Under the pieces are notes generated by a model. That model saw nothing but the letters and a program-made list of their open reading frames with translations. It was not told where the DNA came from and did no database searches. Both the position numbers and the translations under genes were made by a program. Positions 1 to 6,538 of a stretch of 10,772 bases of DNA are shown one piece after another. Position 1 is the first letter of the stretch. The number at the start of each line of letters is the position of its first letter. Origin of the DNA: Neisseriaceae bacterium (GTDB taxonomy: Bacteria; Pseudomonadota; Gammaproteobacteria; Burkholderiales; UBA11063). The stretch is taken from assembly GCA_947470205.1 (NCBI GenBank), contig CANISK010000028.1, forward strand, positions 1 to 10,772, written 5' to 3'.

Positions 1-104
1 GCTAATGTATTATTATGCTTTCTGTTGTCTGCAATAATAGATGGTAAAAAATAAGCAAATAAACAAGCAAATAGACACAGCACTGATATAAGTAATGTAA
101 TAAT
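1..104 (-). CDS. Partial small membrane protein, superinfection-immunity (Imm_superinfect) like
   Basis: Only the first ~34 codons are in the window; the gene continues past position 1. The reading frame encodes a hydrophobic segment followed by YFLPSIIADNRKHNNT, which resembles the N-terminal signature of the small superinfection-immunity membrane proteins (T4 Imm-like; typically tyrosine/phenylalanine-LPSIIA-x-x-R-x-H-x-N, then a second hydrophobic stretch with a GWT-x-x-GW motif). The second half, which would confirm the family, is outside the window. An in-frame TAA stands at 108-110 and no ATG follows it. The possible starts are ATT at 104 or 101, or GTG at 83. AGAGG at 114-118 on the minus strand lies 9 nt before the first ATT, which favours the ATT start; the GTG would be about 30 nt away. 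The family normally has two membrane segments and acts at the inner membrane. The family call comes from recalled motif similarity only. Confidence 0.5.
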   Translation of the reverse strand, partial: MITLLISVLCLFACLFAYFLPSIIADNRKHNNTL

Positions 105-125
105 TTTTTATTTCCTCTTTAAAAT

Positions 126-153
126 AGAATAATTTTAGAATAAGCTATTTCAA
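126..153 (-). promoter_or_regulatory. Possible promoter of the left-edge small membrane gene
   Basis: On the minus strand, TTGAAA (153-148) is followed after 16 nt by TATTCT (131-126). It lies just upstream of the AGAGG ribosome binding site of the partial left-edge gene. Each hexamer matches four or five consensus positions. In a region this AT-rich such matches arise by chance, so support is modest. Confidence 0.3.
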
Positions 154-181
154 TTTTATGATATTATATTTTTCAAAATAT

Positions 182-210
182 CAATTGGCAATGTTAACCA
201 CCGCCAATTG
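182..210 (-). terminator. Inverted repeat after ybeY, possible terminator
   Basis: A perfect 8-bp inverted repeat (CAATTGGC / GCCAATTG) with a 13-nt loop begins 16 bp after the ybeY stop codon. On the transcribed (minus) strand it is followed by ATATTTTGAAAAATAT, a broken rather than continuous U-tract. It could end the ybeY transcript before the next gene, which has its own candidate promoter at 126-153. The stem is symmetric and only half GC, so it would be a weak intrinsic terminator. Confidence 0.4.
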
Positions 211-225
211 TTAAGTAAACTGATA

Positions 226-660
226 CTATAATAAAGATAAAGAGCGTAAAATATTCTCTTCACAAGACTCCATAATATCTGCCTCGGTATCATTTTGATG
301 GTCAAACCCCTGCATATGCAACACACCGTGAACCACCATATGAGCATAATGAGCGAAAATAGTTTTTTGCTGTGTTCCTGCTTCATCTATAATCACATCA
401 TCACACAAAATAAGCTCTCCGCTTAGAATATTAAATTTGATGCGAGATTCTTTATATTCCAATGATATAACATTAGTTGGGTGTGGTTTATTTCTATATT
501 TTTGATTAAAATAAAGCGAACGCGCTGAGTTTACTATTAATATATCAAGATTCACCTGAAGAAAGGAGCTTTGCAATGATGAAGTTACCCACTTGGTGAA
601 ATCTTTTATTTTGGGCTGGTAGAGTCTTTTGACTTCTTTATGTAAAGTGATGTTGATCAT
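226..660 (-). CDS. ybeY: Endoribonuclease YbeY (16S rRNA maturation factor)
   Basis: This is a zinc-dependent cytoplasmic endoribonuclease that acts in 16S rRNA 3'-end maturation and 70S ribosome quality control. The 144-residue product carries the family hallmark H-x3-H-x5-H as HGVLHMQGFDH (His111, His115, His121, the metal ligands). The conserved segment YRNKPHPTNVIS (residues 55-66) contains Arg56, and a GEL strand is at 81-83. Length is close to the usual ~150 residues. The ATG at 660 begins MINITLHKEV, as expected for the family, and is preceded by a purine-rich stretch (AAGAAGAAAAG). The frame stays open to a GTG at 711, but those 17 extra residues are mostly basic and derive partly from the dispersed repeat at 699-737, so that start is rejected. 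In many bacteria ybeY follows phoH/ybeZ; here the upstream region is only repeats, then a permease gene. Confidence 0.95.
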   Translation of the reverse strand: MINITLHKEVKRLYQPKIKDFTKWVTSSLQSSFLQVNLDILIVNSARSLYFNQKYRNKPHPTNVISLEYKESRIKFNILSGELILCDDVIIDEAGTQQKTIFAHYAHMVVHGVLHMQGFDHQNDTEADIMESCEENILRSLSLL

Positions 661-698
661 GCTTTTCTTCTTTTTGGAGCCAATCTGTGCCTTGCAGT

Positions 699-737
699 GA
701 GATTGCCACACCCTGATAAATCATGATTCGCAATGAC
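699..737 (-). repeat. Dispersed hairpin repeat, copy A
   Basis: This 39-bp element reads, on the minus strand, GTCATTGCGA at its start and GTGGCAATCTC at its end, around an inner core ATGAT-TT-ATCAG. It matches copy B (8885-8923) over the full length with about seven differences, all in the central part. The outer arms (ATTGC/GCAAT) pair and the core forms a short imperfect stem, so the element can fold as a hairpin. It lies 38 bp upstream of the ybeY start. Elements with these arms and variable cores occur dispersed in many proteobacterial genomes; the copy number in this genome cannot be seen here. Confidence 0.8.
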
Positions 738-799
738 TGAGTTTATTTGCATCTTACCCTGAACTGGCATTTAAAATATTTTCATTAAATAGAACATGG

Positions 800-819
800 A
801 TCCCCGCATTCGCGAGGAT
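800..819. repeat. Palindromic element ATCCCCGC-ATTC-GCGAGGAT
   Basis: Eight-base arms (800-807 and 812-819) pair with a single C/A mismatch around a 4-nt ATTC loop. The flanks, TGG before and GACA after, complete a pattern (TGGATCCCCGC...GCGGGGATGACA) commonly seen as a dispersed intergenic repeat in proteobacteria. The right arm of this hairpin is the part that is expanded in the adjoining tandem array at 806-892. Confidence 0.7.
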
Positions 820-892
820 GACAAAAAAGCATTCGCGAGGATGACAAAAAAGCATTCGCGAGGATGACAAAAAAGCATTCGCGAGGATGACA
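806..892. repeat. 23-bp tandem repeat, 3.8 copies
   Basis: The 23-bp unit starts GCATTCGCGAGGATGACA and ends in a run of A. It occurs at 806-828, 829-851 and 852-874, plus a partial 18-bp copy at 875-892; the copies are identical as read. The unit is the loop and right arm of the palindrome at 800-819 plus the A-run. Perfect identity suggests recent expansion by slippage or unequal recombination, so copy number may vary between strains. It lies between the permease and ybeY and encodes nothing recognisable. Confidence 0.92.
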
Positions 893-893
893 C

Positions 894-907
894 AGACTAA
901 GAGTATA
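894..907. repeat. 14-bp direct repeat, copy 1 (AGACTAAGAGTATA)
   Basis: AGACTAAGAGTATA occurs here and again at 946-959, 52 bp apart start to start. This copy directly abuts the end of the 23-bp tandem array. The intervening segment (TTTAGACAAGGCG and flanks) contains no gene. The two copies may bound an inserted or duplicated block. Confidence 0.7.
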
Positions 908-945
908 CTCGAAGTATTTGGGATTTAGACAAGGCGAAATTATAA

Positions 946-959
946 AGACTAAGAGTATA
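946..959. repeat. 14-bp direct repeat, copy 2, overlapping the permease 3' end
   Basis: Second copy of AGACTAAGAGTATA. On the minus strand its TATACTCTTAGTCT supplies the last codons (for Tyr-Ser) and the TAG stop (951-949) of the permease gene. The extreme C-terminus of the permease therefore lies within repeat sequence. Confidence 0.7.
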
Positions 960-2160
960 TGGGTAGTAATTTAAAGTTATCCACTACTTGTAACCCAATC
1001 AAACCAATTAAAATCATCATCAAAAAATATACTCCGGTAATTTTAAATTGAACATCATGTGTTTTGTATTGTTTTAATAGACACACAAATGTAATGAGGT
1101 TGGTTATCATTAGTAAAATTATAGCTTGTTGTAGAACCATAATAAAACTATTTGGAAATAGCAACACTAAAAGAACCGGAGGTGTCATGGTGATAAATAA
1201 AGTAAGTATAACACCAATTTTTGTTTGGTTTATTTTACATGCATCTCGCATATAGTCATAGGTAGATAATCCGACTGTAAGAAAAGACGTTAAAAGTGCA
1301 ATGTTAGAAAATAAATCTAATGCTATTTTCATAATACGAGGCACGTGTGGGTTGTTACTCAGTGCAAGTGATATCATGCCACCAACACTGCTATGACTGG
1401 ATAACAAAGTATAAAAACTATTCGCTCCAGAGCGTGGAATTAGGCTTAGCATAATAGCTACCCATGTGATGTATAATGTGGTCGGTAAGATAAGCCCTAT
1501 TTTAAAAACTCGTTTACATGTATCACGATTATAGTTATTGATTTTGGCAATTATCGGAATTAGAAAATGAAACCATAATGCACCAAATAATACTGGAAAT
1601 GCATGTGGAATATATTTGATTTGAGTCAATACAAAGCTGTATAATCTGTCCGATAAAAAAAATAAACCCGTGGATACTACACACAAAAATGTGACAAGCT
1701 TTATCCAGAAAATAATTTTATTGGATTGTATAACTAAAGATGCACCTTTTGTAAACACTGGGATGGCTAGTATTAAAAAAATTAATAATGCGTGGTTGGT
1801 GGTCATCTTAACGCTAAAGATGGGAAAGACCGTTTTATTTAATAAATCAGCTCCACCGCTCATATATACAGACAGCAAAGCATACATGAGCATACCGTTG
1901 ATTATCATGGTAAATAATACAGCAAATTTCCCAAAATTATAATTTACTATAGTTGTTATGTTTGCATTATTTTTATAGACTATAAACAACTCAAGCGATG
2001 CTATCGCGATAAAATAAGATAATATTCCAGCTATGATTAAAAATATGCTTGAGAAGATAAAATTTGGCCCTGCGGATAGCAACGGCATAGCAAGACAACC
2101 TGCCCCCATGGAACAGCCTGCAACCATAAAAACGCTACTGATGAATTTGGTATTTGACAT
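949..2160 (-). CDS. Aromatic amino acid (tyrosine/tryptophan) permease, HAAAP family
   Basis: This inner-membrane, proton-coupled symporter of 403 residues has about 11 predicted membrane segments, the usual size for TyrP, Mtr and TnaB. Family signatures visible: GCSMGAGCLAMPLLSAG (15-31) in the first membrane helix, matching the G-x-x-IGAGxLALP-type substrate loop; FPVLFGALWFHFLIPII (188-204), matching the VLFxxFgfHxIIP region; ITWVAIMLSLIP (231-242); and LLTSFLTVGLSTYDYMRD (289-306). These identify the family, but substrate (Tyr, Trp or Phe) cannot be assigned from motifs, so no symbol is given. The ATG at 2160 gives a complete first helix; the ribosome binding site is weak. It lies 91 bp downstream of tRNA-Leu with no obvious terminator between, so read-through from the tRNA promoter is possible. 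The final codons and TAG stop overlap a 14-bp repeat. Confidence 0.9.
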   Translation of the reverse strand: MSNTKFISSVFMVAGCSMGAGCLAMPLLSAGPNFIFSSIFLIIAGILSYFIAIASLELFIVYKNNANITTIVNYNFGKFAVLFTMIINGMLMYALLSVYMSGGADLLNKTVFPIFSVKMTTNHALLIFLILAIPVFTKGASLVIQSNKIIFWIKLVTFLCVVSTGLFFLSDRLYSFVLTQIKYIPHAFPVLFGALWFHFLIPIIAKINNYNRDTCKRVFKIGLILPTTLYITWVAIMLSLIPRSGANSFYTLLSSHSSVGGMISLALSNNPHVPRIMKIALDLFSNIALLTSFLTVGLSTYDYMRDACKINQTKIGVILTLFITMTPPVLLVLLFPNSFIMVLQQAIILLMITNLITFVCLLKQYKTHDVQFKITGVYFLMMILIGLIGLQVVDNFKLLPIYS

Positions 2161-2251
2161 TTTTTGAGTATTATTCTTGCTGATAAAGTTTATAAATTAA
2201 TGTTAGGTATGTTTTGTATTGAATAATACGGAGTGGTGGGTAAAATAACGA

Positions 2252-2341
2252 TGGTGCCGCGAGCCGGAATCGAACCGGCACGGGAGTGAAATTCCCGAGG
2301 GATTTTAAGTCCCTTGCGTCTACCTGTTTCGCCATCGCGGC
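2252..2341 (-). tRNA. leuZ: tRNA-Leu (anticodon TAA)
   Basis: The 90-nt gene includes an encoded CCA. The acceptor stem GCCGCGA pairs with TCGCGGC, the discriminator is A, and the T-arm carries GGTTCGATTCC. The anticodon stem-loop is AGGGA-CTTAAAA-TCCCT with anticodon TAA. A long variable arm (CGGGAATTTCACTCCCG) is the class II feature expected for leucine tRNA. It is the last of three tRNAs in the order Gly-Cys-Leu. The symbol follows the E. coli glyW-cysT-leuZ operon. Confidence 0.97.
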
Positions 2342-2378
2342 TAATAAAAAGCCAAGAAAAGACAGGCACCATCATTCG

Positions 2379-2452
2379 TGGAGGCGGGGGTCGGAATCGA
2401 ACCGGCGTCCACGGATTTGCAATCCGCTGCATAACCACTCTGCTACCCCGCC
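2379..2452 (-). tRNA. cysT: tRNA-Cys (anticodon GCA)
   Basis: The 74-nt gene has an encoded CCA. The acceptor stem GGCGGGG pairs with CCCCGCC; discriminator U73 is the identity base for cysteinyl-tRNA synthetase. The anticodon arm is CGGATTGCAAATCCG with GCA. The T-arm carries GGTTCGATTCC. It sits 37 bp upstream of tRNA-Leu and 72 bp downstream of tRNA-Gly in one transcription unit. Confidence 0.97.
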
Positions 2453-2524
2453 ATATTTTAGCTATTGCATAAAACACATAAGATGTGTAATAAATCAATA
2501 ACACCTGAACTACATAAGCGTAAC

Positions 2525-2600
<76 letters not shown>

Positions 2601-2622
2601 AATATATTTGTTCAAGGAATGC

Positions 2623-2653
2623 ATTATAACACACAATACATAACCGCTGTCAA
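2623..2653 (-). promoter_or_regulatory. Sigma70 promoter of the tRNA operon
   Basis: On the minus strand, a perfect TTGACA (2653-2648) and a perfect TATAAT (2628-2623) stand upstream of tRNA-Gly; the -10 box ends 22 bp before the tRNA 5' end. The spacer is 19 nt, longer than the 17 nt optimum, which would weaken an otherwise consensus promoter. AT-rich sequence lies upstream of the -35 (2660-2700) and could act as an UP-element. Confidence 0.8.
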
Positions 2654-2806
2654 GAGCAAAATCCATATTTATTCAAAATAACATAACAAATATCTGTAAA
2701 TACGAATAATTTTTCCTCAATAAATGTATCTATTTTTTGAACTTGAAGAAATTTTGTTCAGAAAATATATACTTAATTTGAAAAAATAAAAGCCTTGATT
2801 GGTACA

Positions 2807-3970
2807 TCATAATTTACTAACAACAGCTTGTAAACAATTCCACGTTAGTGTTTCGTTGTAGGCTCTAGATAATGCAACACAAAACAGATTGTTTGTCTTT
2901 AAATTTGCCAATTCTGGAGGTTTTTCGTGATCAAACCCCGCCCCTTCGATAATAGCCGTTGTGTTACCATATATTTGATAAAATAACACACATAAACTAA
3001 AGATTTGTTGTTGTTTAATCTGCAGAGCATTCGCGTAATCATCATATAAACCACGCAAATCTTCTACAATTAATATCTTGTTTGCGTTTTCAATGCTAAT
3101 AAACTGTCTTTTTTCATCACTTTTGGAGGTATACGTAAATATTAAGTCAGAGTGATCAATAAATGTAGCATTTTTTCCATCCCACAACACATTTTCACCT
3201 TTAATATCCCCCATGTTTGTCTTAAAATTAGAAAATAATTCTTTAATAATGTATCGTCTAGTCTCTGGGGTTAGTTTTTTGGATTTTAGTAGAGTACATA
3301 TATCATCGCCTAAATATTTTTTAATATAAATTACACGGGGCTTATTTTTGTCATTGTGATATTTGATAAGACTAAAGCCTTCTTTGATTAAGGTATTGTG
3401 CAGTTCAGAGCATAAGGCGTCATTCTTATTATTTTGACAAGACTCTGAGATTATTACAACACGTTTATTTTGAACATATTTTCCATGTTTATCCAAACAA
3501 ATCCACACACCAGAAGTTTTTATTTTTTTATAAGCACCATACGCAAAATTTTCATGTTTATTTGCTGTGTTTACTGGATATTTTACATTTTTTAGATTGG
3601 GTTTTATGAGAATGTGGAATTCTTCACCATTTTTAAATATTACTACTGAGTGTTTGCGTTGGGATTTTAATTTCGATATATGAACTGGTAATTTTGGTGA
3701 CAGGTAACAATTTTTGATAGCTTCATAAATTTCACCAATCTCCACACGTTGATCTTCTGGTAAACCAGTGTTGATATTTTCCATAATCTTATTTGCCTCT
3801 AGTAGGCTATTGGTCATTATTTGCATGAGATCATATGGTATTTGTTCTGGTTGTGTTTTATCTTCAGTGGCGACTTGTTGTTTGGGGTTAAAAAGCCTGT
3901 ATGAAGTTTGATTGTTTTCTATTGGTTGAAAACAACTGTTAAATGAAAAGTTATTTTTTGGAATATACAA
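2807..3970 (-). CDS. Protein-kinase-like protein, possible host-directed effector
   Basis: This 387-residue soluble protein has no signal peptide or membrane helix. The central part has a kinase-like order of motifs (numbering from the TTG start): Lys123 in HILIKP as candidate ATP-binding lysine; Glu140 in NKHENFAYGAYKK as candidate helix-C glutamate; a hinge-like VIYIKKYLGDDICTLL (213-228); GDIKGENVLW (254-263) matching the catalytic loop D-x-K-x-x-N (Asp255, Lys257, Asn260); and FIDHSD (270-275) in place of DFG, with Asp272 as Mg ligand. The HRD histidine is Met253-Gly254 here, and no clear glycine-rich loop is visible, so activity is uncertain. The N-terminal ~90 residues are Gln/Asn-rich and unassigned. 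The start is TTG at 3970, preceded by GGAGGTGA with 5-nt spacing; the frame runs open to TTG at 3985, but that would put the ribosome binding site inside the gene. Secreted kinases of Legionellales are an analogy only. Confidence 0.55.
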   Translation of the reverse strand: MYIPKNNFSFNSCFQPIENNQTSYRLFNPKQQVATEDKTQPEQIPYDLMQIMTNSLLEANKIMENINTGLPEDQRVEIGEIYEAIKNCYLSPKLPVHISKLKSQRKHSVVIFKNGEEFHILIKPNLKNVKYPVNTANKHENFAYGAYKKIKTSGVWICLDKHGKYVQNKRVVIISESCQNNKNDALCSELHNTLIKEGFSLIKYHNDKNKPRVIYIKKYLGDDICTLLKSKKLTPETRRYIIKELFSNFKTNMGDIKGENVLWDGKNATFIDHSDLIFTYTSKSDEKRQFISIENANKILIVEDLRGLYDDYANALQIKQQQIFSLCVLFYQIYGNTTAIIEGAGFDHEKPPELANLKTNNLFCVALSRAYNETLTWNCLQAVVSKL

Positions 3971-3972
3971 TT

Positions 3973-3984
3973 TGCTCACCTCCA
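3973..3984 (-). promoter_or_regulatory. Near-perfect Shine-Dalgarno that sets the TTG start
   Basis: GGAGGTGA on the minus strand matches the anti-Shine-Dalgarno of 16S rRNA across eight bases and lies 5 nt before TTG at 3970. It is the strongest ribosome binding site in the window and probably compensates for the weak TTG start codon. It rules out the upstream TTG at 3985, which it overlaps. Confidence 0.85.
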
Positions 3985-3992
3985 AGTGTATT

Positions 3993-4020
3993 ATTATAAT
4001 TATTGAATATTTAGTTACAA
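3993..4020 (-). promoter_or_regulatory. Promoter of the kinase-like gene
   Basis: TTGTAA (4020-4015) and a perfect TATAAT (3998-3993), spaced by 16 nt, lie in the 99-bp gap between dabA and the kinase-like gene. The -10 box ends 22 bp before the TTG start, giving a 5' leader of about 15 nt just long enough for the ribosome binding site. This suggests that the gene is transcribed separately from dabBA. Confidence 0.6.
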
Positions 4021-4069
4021 TAGTACAGTTTATTTATCAGGAAAACGTCAGATCATCTTATGTAAATAC

Positions 4070-6502
4070 CTATGAAACTGCCTGAATTGATTCCTCCTCA
4101 CCCGAATCCAACACCTCCAAATGCATCCATCGACCATCAAATAAATCCTTTAATTGTGGTGAATTGTTAATAATTTTTTCCACCAACTTTTTTGGGGCAT
4201 ATACAAACACAGTCAACCTCAGGGGTTTATGCATTAATTTGTCCCTATAAAAAATGCTCTGATCTGGTAGCCCCATTTTTAAATCACTAAAATTACCCTT
4301 TATCACCCCAAACTCACCCAATACATTATGAATTGCTTTATTTCCAGCACCATATATACATTTATCTGTAGTAGAAAAATAATATTGACTATTAATCCAA
4401 TGACCAACAATCACAGGTGCATTAAAAATAAAGGACAATATTTCTCCATCAGGATCTAAACTTGGTTCATAGGAATGTAAAAAAGTTCTTCTATCTAAAT
4501 TTATGTTTTTGGTTATTTTACGTGGGGCAATAATAAATGCGGCATTATTTGCCAATGCCATTTCGGGAATTAATTCCGCCCAATTGGATTTGCGAATATT
4601 TACATCTTTATCACCATATAGGCTAGATAACCTTTCTGTGCGTAGTAAATCACACGCAAGATTGATATCATTCATAATTGCAATAAAAGATTTATGCTGC
4701 GATTGATTCATACCCTCAAGATTATAATAATCAAACTTATCCACAGTGGTATTATGGCAACAGCTCACAAAAAATATTTCTTGTGGGATGTTTATATCAT
4801 GCTCTTCACATAAAATTTTGCGTACTTCATGGTTATTTAACCCCTGACAAAAAGCAATGGAATTTGGGATTCCACCATTGCCACCGCATGCTCCACAGTC
4901 TAAACTAGACTGAAAGGGGTTATTGTCACTCTGTGCTATATGACCTGCTATGATCACAAACGGTGCAAAATTATTAATTAACCCGATTGCCTTTAACACA
5001 AAGTTTGCATTTTTGGCAATATCCACTGGGGTGAAACCGTGGAGTTTATCAAATACATCAATACTTTTATTTGAGTATATGGTATTTTGTTGGGTTTTAA
5101 ATACTTTACTTAGTTTATTTGGAAAGAGTGTTTTGAAGATGAGGCTAACACTAAAATACATCCCCACTATATCAAATAAAACCAATGGAGCAAAAAATGT
5201 ACTTTTAGCCCTACTGAGTAATTTGTACAAACTCTTTTTTAGATTAGTAAACGGATTTGGCGTGTTGATGCCATTAGATTTATTAACCAATGCAACCTCA
5301 GGTTTTACTATTGCCGGACACTGTAAAGAACAAGCCTTTGTCTCTTCATCTTGTAATAAAAACCCAACCCCGAAAAAACCTGCAAAACCAAAGGTTTGAT
5401 GATTATCTATATATTCTAATTTACGTCTTATCCCCTCCGATCTTGTATCTATACAAAAAACCATTTGACTTTTAGGGTGATTATTATCATTGGGTGGTAC
5501 ATCTGGTTTTAAATCCACACTCTTAATCTTATTTAAAATATCAGATTTATATTCTATTTCTATGGAGCGTTGCCATATTATTTTAATATTGATGGTGGTT
5601 AATACATTATATAAGCCTTCGCAATGGGCTAATTTTTGTTTTAGCGTTTTTGGGCGTATAATATGGTTACTGTGATCTATATTTTGAGTAAGAGTAAACG
5701 TGCAACCATATTCAAGATGCAATGCATACTCTAAAACTAACCACATAGCTAAAACATCCTGAATTTGAGCTGTTTTATGAATGTATGGGTTATCTGGGCG
5801 CTCTTCTAACCACTTAACGAATCCACACCATCCGATAATTTTAAAGACAATTGTAATCAAATAAGGCTCCATGTAATCACCTGGGACTTGTAACTTTGAG
5901 AATAAATGTTCAATTGAGTTAATGGGATCCATAGATCTAACCTCTTTAATCGCAGATCTTAGGTATTTGTTACCCACACTACTATAATCCAACCAAGACT
6001 CATATAGATTATTATTTTTTATTGGCATGCTCCATTTTGCCTGACCAGTATCAAAAAAATCAGCCATAAATTTAGCCACCAGCGTTGCCACTTTTTTGTT
6101 TTCAAGATAATTTGGCTGTTTTTCAACTTCATCACTAATTAAAATATTTACAGGGTTAAAGTTATTATGAATCTCTTCCTCTGGTGAGGACTGGGTTTGT
6201 GCATTGGTTAATAAATCAAGTAAAATATTATGGTTATGGTCACTAAAAATATTTTTATCTTGTAAAAATTCTTTTACTGCGCCATCTAGACTATTTAATG
6301 AGATCTCCCCATTAGCATAAGCCTGATGATAATATTCAAGATTTAAAGCGCCGTTAATTTTAATGTATTGACTAATATCCGCAATACACTCATCGAAAGT
6401 TTTGCTTGTTCGTCCATATAGTGGATTTACCGCAATAAAACTCTGCAATGGCCAATAAGTTGGAATGTACGTTTTTATTTTTAATAAAATTTGTTTTAAC
6501 AT
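4070..6502 (-). CDS. dabA: Inorganic carbon uptake complex, zinc subunit DabA (DUF2309)
   Basis: This is the cytoplasmic beta-carbonic-anhydrase-like subunit of the DAB complex. It binds zinc and is thought to hydrate CO2 to bicarbonate in one direction, driven by the ion gradient through DabB. The 810-residue length is typical. Zinc-site residues in family arrangement: Cys350 and Asp352 in VFCIDTRSEGIRRKLE (348-363, with Arg354), His521 in IIAGHIAQSDNN (517-528), and Cys536 in SSLDCGACGGNGG (532-544). These correspond to C351, D353, H524 and C539 of Halothiobacillus DabA2. Other family segments are FIAVNPLYG (22-30) and KMGLPDQSIFYRDKL (742-756). The ATG at 6502 follows AAGGGGTGAG with about 6 nt spacing. 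It is the second gene of a dabB-dabA operon, 24 bp after the dabB stop. Nothing in the window points to autotrophy, so supplying bicarbonate for carboxylases is a likely role. Confidence 0.95.
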   Translation of the reverse strand: MLKQILLKIKTYIPTYWPLQSFIAVNPLYGRTSKTFDECIADISQYIKINGALNLEYYHQAYANGEISLNSLDGAVKEFLQDKNIFSDHNHNILLDLLTNAQTQSSPEEEIHNNFNPVNILISDEVEKQPNYLENKKVATLVAKFMADFFDTGQAKWSMPIKNNNLYESWLDYSSVGNKYLRSAIKEVRSMDPINSIEHLFSKLQVPGDYMEPYLITIVFKIIGWCGFVKWLEERPDNPYIHKTAQIQDVLAMWLVLEYALHLEYGCTFTLTQNIDHSNHIIRPKTLKQKLAHCEGLYNVLTTINIKIIWQRSIEIEYKSDILNKIKSVDLKPDVPPNDNNHPKSQMVFCIDTRSEGIRRKLEYIDNHQTFGFAGFFGVGFLLQDEETKACSLQCPAIVKPEVALVNKSNGINTPNPFTNLKKSLYKLLSRAKSTFFAPLVLFDIVGMYFSVSLIFKTLFPNKLSKVFKTQQNTIYSNKSIDVFDKLHGFTPVDIAKNANFVLKAIGLINNFAPFVIIAGHIAQSDNNPFQSSLDCGACGGNGGIPNSIAFCQGLNNHEVRKILCEEHDINIPQEIFFVSCCHNTTVDKFDYYNLEGMNQSQHKSFIAIMNDINLACDLLRTERLSSLYGDKDVNIRKSNWAELIPEMALANNAAFIIAPRKITKNINLDRRTFLHSYEPSLDPDGEILSFIFNAPVIVGHWINSQYYFSTTDKCIYGAGNKAIHNVLGEFGVIKGNFSDLKMGLPDQSIFYRDKLMHKPLRLTVFVYAPKKLVEKIINNSPQLKDLFDGRWMHLEVLDSGEEESIQAVS

Positions 6503-6515
6503 AATAAACTCACCC

Positions 6516-6538
6516 CTTAACTTAACTTAACTTAACTT
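6516..6538. repeat. Pentanucleotide tandem repeat (CTTAA)4.6 at the dabB/dabA junction
   Basis: Four perfect CTTAA units (6516-6535) plus CTT read on the plus strand; on the coding strand this is AAG(TTAAG)4. It contains the last three dabB codons (Lys-Leu-Ser) and the TAA stop (6529-6527), and it runs to the edge of the dabA ribosome binding site, whose AAGGGGTGAG begins with the last unit. Because TTAAG repeats have TAA in every frame, changes in unit number would not lengthen DabB appreciably but would shift the dabB-stop to dabA-start distance by 5 bp per unit. Confidence 0.9.

Noticed and set aside
166..181. ATATTTT-TC-AAAATAT palindrome
   Set aside because: Pure A/T and a 2-nt loop in an AT-rich gap; expected by chance.
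156..386. Minus-strand frame of 76 codons overlapping the ybeY 3' end
   Set aside because: It overlaps ybeY in another frame and crosses the candidate terminator; no supporting motif.
806..892. CRISPR array
   Set aside because: The 23-bp units are contiguous with no unique spacers, so this is a simple tandem repeat.
1670..1942. Plus-strand frame of 90 codons opposite the permease
   Set aside because: It lies entirely antisense to a well-supported gene, has no ribosome binding site and no recognisable motif.
2667..2806. Small gene or terminator between the kinase-like gene and the tRNA promoter
   Set aside because: AT-rich, no frame of note, and only very short inverted repeats (GAAC...GTTC) without a U-tract.
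4950..5399. Plus-strand frame of 149 codons inside dabA
   Set aside because: Antisense shadow of dabA; composition mirrors the DabA reverse complement and no family features are seen.
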